DNA from: Methylotenera sp965234545
GTDB taxonomy: Bacteria; Pseudomonadota; Gammaproteobacteria; Burkholderiales; Methylophilaceae
Direction: 5' to 3'
Assembly (NCBI GenBank): GCA_965234545.1
Contig: OZ248348.1
Location: 1,116,001 to 1,180,000 of the forward strand
DNA: 64,000 nucleotides
Shown here: piece after piece, positions 61,445-64,000 of the stretch
How the letters are laid out: the number at the start of each line of letters is the position of its first letter
How positions within the stretch are numbered: position 1 is the first letter of the stretch
Position numbers and translations under genes: made by a program
Notes under the pieces: model-generated
Told to the model about the DNA's origin: nothing
The model's input: the letters and a program-made list of their open reading frames with translations, nothing else
Database searches by the model: none

Positions 61445-62437
61445 ATGAGTATTTTTATGCGAACCCGATTTTTATTAGCGCTATGCGCATTATCCTTGGC
61501 CACACAAGCGGTATACGCCGACATCATTTTGCCGGACGTGGACGCCAAATACGTAAGCCTTAAGCAAATCAACCCTAGCCGTGATGCAGGCTACGTGGTC
61601 GGCGACGTATTGGACAGGACCATCATTTTAAATGTGAAAAAGCCTTACGAACTGGTTAAAGAATCCCTACCCATAGAGGGCTACGAACACCGCTACCGCG
61701 GTCAAATTTCCGGCATAGAACTGATCAAAATCAACCACCAAGAAAGCGCCAGCAGCGAAGGCGTTAGCCACGAGTTGCAATTGCGCTATCAAGTATTCAC
61801 CACCGGCAAATTAGCCAAGCCGGCTGCCCTGCGCGCAGAAATTGTTAAGTTACGCAACACCAACAGCAAAGAAATAGTGCAATACCGCATCCCTTCCTAT
61901 TCATTCCGCATCTCACCGCTGTCGGTGTTCGGCGCGGTTAAATTAAAGGAAGAAATGAGCCCCTTTGTGCCCCCCTTATTTCTGGACGACCAAGCAGACA
62001 TGCTGCAACTGAGCCTTGCCATCGCAGCGCTAAGCCTATCTTTGCTAGGCTTGCTGTATATCCTTGGCGTGCACGCCTGGCTGCCTAGAATGGGCGCCCC
62101 ATTCGCCAAAGCCTACCGTGATATACGTAAAATGCCAGACAACGAGGCTGGCATACAAGAAGCCGCCACGCGTTTGCACGCGGCCTTAAACAAAACCGCC
62201 GGCGGCGTTTTGTTTAATAGCAACTTAGACCAGTTTTTAAAAAATAAACCGGCATACGCCCCCTTAAAACAGGAATTAGAACGCTTTTTCAGTCTGTCTA
62301 GCTTGGTGTTTTTTGCGCCCGTGGCTCACACCCATCTGGGCATTAGCCCCAAGCTATGGCTGCAACAGTTCTGCCGGCAATTGCGCGATTGCGAGCGCGG
62401 ATTGTTGCCTAACGTTAAAAACAAAGTGAGCCAGTAA
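61445..62437 (+). CDS. mxaA: MxaA, methanol dehydrogenase maturation protein
   Basis: MxaA is reported to help insert calcium into methanol dehydrogenase. I start it at 61445 (a second ATG lies at 61457), because both lead to a signal peptide (FLLALCALSLATQAVYA). The frame runs upstream into mxaS, but that part overlaps a real gene. The 330-residue protein has an exported domain, one membrane helix (about 200-220) and a cytoplasmic C-terminal part. It shares one base with the mxaC start (TAATG). Identity rests mostly on cluster position. Confidence 0.85.
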   Translation: MSIFMRTRFLLALCALSLATQAVYADIILPDVDAKYVSLKQINPSRDAGYVVGDVLDRTIILNVKKPYELVKESLPIEGYEHRYRGQISGIELIKINHQESASSEGVSHELQLRYQVFTTGKLAKPAALRAEIVKLRNTNSKEIVQYRIPSYSFRISPLSVFGAVKLKEEMSPFVPPLFLDDQADMLQLSLAIAALSLSLLGLLYILGVHAWLPRMGAPFAKAYRDIRKMPDNEAGIQEAATRLHAALNKTAGGVLFNSNLDQFLKNKPAYAPLKQELERFFSLSSLVFFAPVAHTHLGISPKLWLQQFCRQLRDCERGLLPNVKNKVSQ

Positions 62438-63426
62438 TGGGCTTTGCTCACCCACTGTTGTTATGGCTGCTGCCTTTGGCCGCCCTGCCCATCCTGCTTG
62501 ATAGGGCCAATAGCCGTGGCTACTCATGGGTAGCCATGTTGCCTAGCGACCCCCTATCTAACTTAATAGGCTTGTTGCTGAAAATTTTGGCGGCCATCAG
62601 CCTGTTTTGCATTATTTTAGGCTTGGCTGGGCCACACAGTTTGGAACAAAAAATCCAACGCATAGGCGTGGGTGCGCAAATAGGCATGGTCATAGACCGC
62701 AGCGCCAGTATGGACGACCCTTTTTCGGGCGGGACCGCAGAGGGCCGTGTCGGCGAAACCAAATCGGTGGCCGCAGCTAGGATAATGAGCGATTTCGTCA
62801 GCCAGCGTAAAAACGACATGATAGGCGTGGTGACCTTTAGCAACTCCGCCATGCACGTATTGCCATTAACCGACAGTCGCGAAGCGATAATGGCCGCCAT
62901 TAGCGCCACGGCCGGCAACTCATTATTTCAAACCAATATTGGCGGTGGCTTAACTAGTGCGGTCAGCCTGTTTGAACACGTGCCTGACTCCGGTTCTAGG
63001 GCCATTATCTTAATATCAGACGGTGCCGGACGCGTCGGGGCGGAAGTGCAACAAAAACTACGCGACTGGTTAGAGCGTTACAACCTGTCTTTGTATTGGG
63101 TGGTATTGCGTCAACCGGCTGGCGTCGATATTTTTGATCCCAAATACCAAGACCATTATGAGGAAATGCTGCCATCGGAAGTGGAGCTGTATAACTACTT
63201 CAAATTACTGCGTACGCCCTTTCACGCCTACCAAGCGGAAGACCCAAAATCTTTAGCGGCGGCCATAGCCGACATCAATCAAAAAGAAAAGAAACCCATC
63301 AAATACATGCAAAGAATTCCTGGTCATGATTACACGCAACTCTGTTATTTCATTGCGGCCCTCATGATAGGCCTTTTGCTTAGCGTCAAATACTTCGAGC
63401 TTAGAACCTGGAACACAAAACCATGA
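62437..63426 (+). CDS. mxaC: MxaC, vWA-domain membrane protein
   Basis: MxaC is a von Willebrand factor A protein of the mxa cluster (BatA-like). The 329-residue protein has N-terminal helices (about 5-20 and 42-66). The vWA domain carries a MIDAS motif (VIDRSASMDDPFSGG) and continues with IGVVTFSNSAMHVLPL and AIILISDGAGRVGAE. A C-terminal membrane helix (about 298-318) follows. It overlaps mxaK by 4 bp. The domain supports a role in metal-dependent protein contacts, as for other MoxR-vWA systems. Confidence 0.9.
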   Translation: MGFAHPLLLWLLPLAALPILLDRANSRGYSWVAMLPSDPLSNLIGLLLKILAAISLFCIILGLAGPHSLEQKIQRIGVGAQIGMVIDRSASMDDPFSGGTAEGRVGETKSVAAARIMSDFVSQRKNDMIGVVTFSNSAMHVLPLTDSREAIMAAISATAGNSLFQTNIGGGLTSAVSLFEHVPDSGSRAIILISDGAGRVGAEVQQKLRDWLERYNLSLYWVVLRQPAGVDIFDPKYQDHYEEMLPSEVELYNYFKLLRTPFHAYQAEDPKSLAAAIADINQKEKKPIKYMQRIPGHDYTQLCYFIAALMIGLLLSVKYFELRTWNTKP

Positions 63427-63977
63427 GCCTTAAATTCCCATCTATCCGCGTCAAAAAACTCACGCTACTCTTAGCCGTCATGGCCACCCTAGCCAGTCTT
63501 GCGATTGCCTACGAGGTCAACCGCATCCGGCAAATCTATGCCTTCAATCGGGCGGTGAGCACAGGTAAAAATCCGCAAACCGACAAGCAAAGTTTTGAAG
63601 CCAAGTATGCCACCGCTTATTGGTTAGCTAAAAACGAACGCTTTAAAGAATCCACTTTACTCTATTCGCAACTGACGCAAAAAGGCACGCCCGCGCAAAG
63701 GGCAGCAGTGCAGCACAACATAGGCAATATGTTCTTTTTAAAAGCCTTGCAAGTGGGCGGTGGTAACGATCCTAAAGTACGCGATGAGGTCGAGTATTTG
63801 CTGATGCAGGCGCACAGTTCTTATAAACAAGCGCTCAAACAAGACAACAGCAACTGGGGCACGCGTCGCAACCTTGACCGTGTCATCACCTTGTTACCAG
63901 AAAATCCTACCCCTGGTGTGGGCGAATCCGACTCGCCTGGCCTCATCATGGGCAATATACCGAATGGCTTGCCGTGA
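63423..63977 (+). CDS. mxaK: MxaK, membrane-anchored TPR-like protein
   Basis: MxaK is an accessory protein of the mxa cluster. The 184-residue protein has one N-terminal membrane helix (LTLLLAVMATLASLAIAYEV). A helical domain follows (KYATAYWLAKNERFKESTLLY, AVQHNIGNMFFLKALQVG). It resembles a degenerate TPR, like BatE-type proteins. It overlaps mxaC by 4 bp and the next gene by GTGA. The identity is based on order and layout. Confidence 0.85.
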   Translation: MSLKFPSIRVKKLTLLLAVMATLASLAIAYEVNRIRQIYAFNRAVSTGKNPQTDKQSFEAKYATAYWLAKNERFKESTLLYSQLTQKGTPAQRAAVQHNIGNMFFLKALQVGGGNDPKVRDEVEYLLMQAHSSYKQALKQDNSNWGTRRNLDRVITLLPENPTPGVGESDSPGLIMGNIPNGLP

Positions 63978-64000
63978 AAAAACTCATCGCTTATTTTAAG
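63974..64000 (+). CDS. mxaL: Start of mxaL (cut by window edge)
   Basis: A GTG start codon overlaps the mxaK stop as GTGA. The first nine codons (KKLIAYFK after the start) begin like a membrane-anchored protein. In other methylotrophs mxaL follows mxaK. Only 27 bases are visible, so this rests on position. Confidence 0.5.

Noticed and set aside
1..64000. tRNA, rRNA, CRISPR, insertion sequence or prophage
   Set aside because: I looked in all gaps over 75 bp and saw no cloverleaf, array or transposase frame; gaps hold only promoters, terminators and small repeats.

Overview
The window looks like a chromosomal stretch of a methylotrophic betaproteobacterium, most likely of the family Methylophilaceae (Methylotenera/Methylophilus-like). 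Three things point there: a formylmethanofuran/H4MPT formyltransferase-hydrolase cluster (fhcBADC), a methanol-dehydrogenase accessory cluster (moxR/mxaR-S-A-C-K-L), and typical betaproteobacterial gene order (ndk-rlmN-pilW-rodZ-ispG-hisS-yfgM-bamB-der, cmk-rpsA-ihfB-lapB-pyrF, alaA-hom-thrC, dcd next to a large Orn/Lys/Arg decarboxylase). Genus-level placement is inference. I saw no rRNA, tRNA, CRISPR array, insertion sequence, prophage or obvious island. Genes are tightly packed, with many ATGA, GTGA or TAATG overlaps.

Layout. 1-5.2 kb: the 5' part of rimO (cut by the window edge), a small membrane protein, a ZIP metal transporter, pgeF and rluD on the minus strand, then divergent bamD and a small membrane protein. 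5.2-16.4 kb: a long minus-strand block of housekeeping genes, transcribed ndk > rlmN > pilW > rodZ > ispG > hisS > two peptide-type ABC ATPases > yfgM > bamB > der. The ABC pair has no permease nearby and looks like an insertion into an otherwise standard cluster. 16.5-21.2 kb: fhcB-A-D-C, one-carbon oxidation at the formyl level. 21.3-31.6 kb: trhO, an ExaC-type aldehyde dehydrogenase with a DUF779 partner, a GGDEF/EAL regulator, rsuA-blc, a TraB/GumN protein, a YgiQ radical SAM protein and a DUF3147 membrane protein. 31.6-40.8 kb: aat-bpt (N-degron tagging), tyrA-aroA-cmk (aromatic amino acids and CMP kinase), rpsA-ihfB, lapB-pyrF and a ComEA-like protein. 40.8-50.9 kb: metG, mrp/apbC, DUF1003, pgl, a dienelactone hydrolase, zwf, dcd and an amino-acid decarboxylase. 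51-59.2 kb: minus-strand alaA-hom-thrC-thyA-folA, a Mth938-like protein, a DUF1439 lipoprotein, fabB and fabA. 59.5-64 kb: moxR-mxaS-mxaA-mxaC-mxaK and the first codons of mxaL.

How the genes fit together. Methanol dehydrogenase maturation (mxaRSACKL), the H4MPT branch (fhc), aldehyde oxidation (ALDH) and the oxidative pentose/RuMP steps (zwf, pgl) together describe C1 oxidation. The mxa accessory genes are not preceded by mxaFJGI here, so they may serve a lanthanide-type XoxF enzyme encoded elsewhere. I found no clearly undescribed system. The points most worth a second look are ribosomal protein S1 lacking its sixth S1 domain, the orphan ABC ATPase pair, the loss of the metal-ligand Cys in FhcB, the mxa accessory cluster without its structural genes, a non-canonical Walker B in its MoxR ATPase, and several strong inverted repeats between genes (15.86, 16.45, 46.41 and 59.45 kb).
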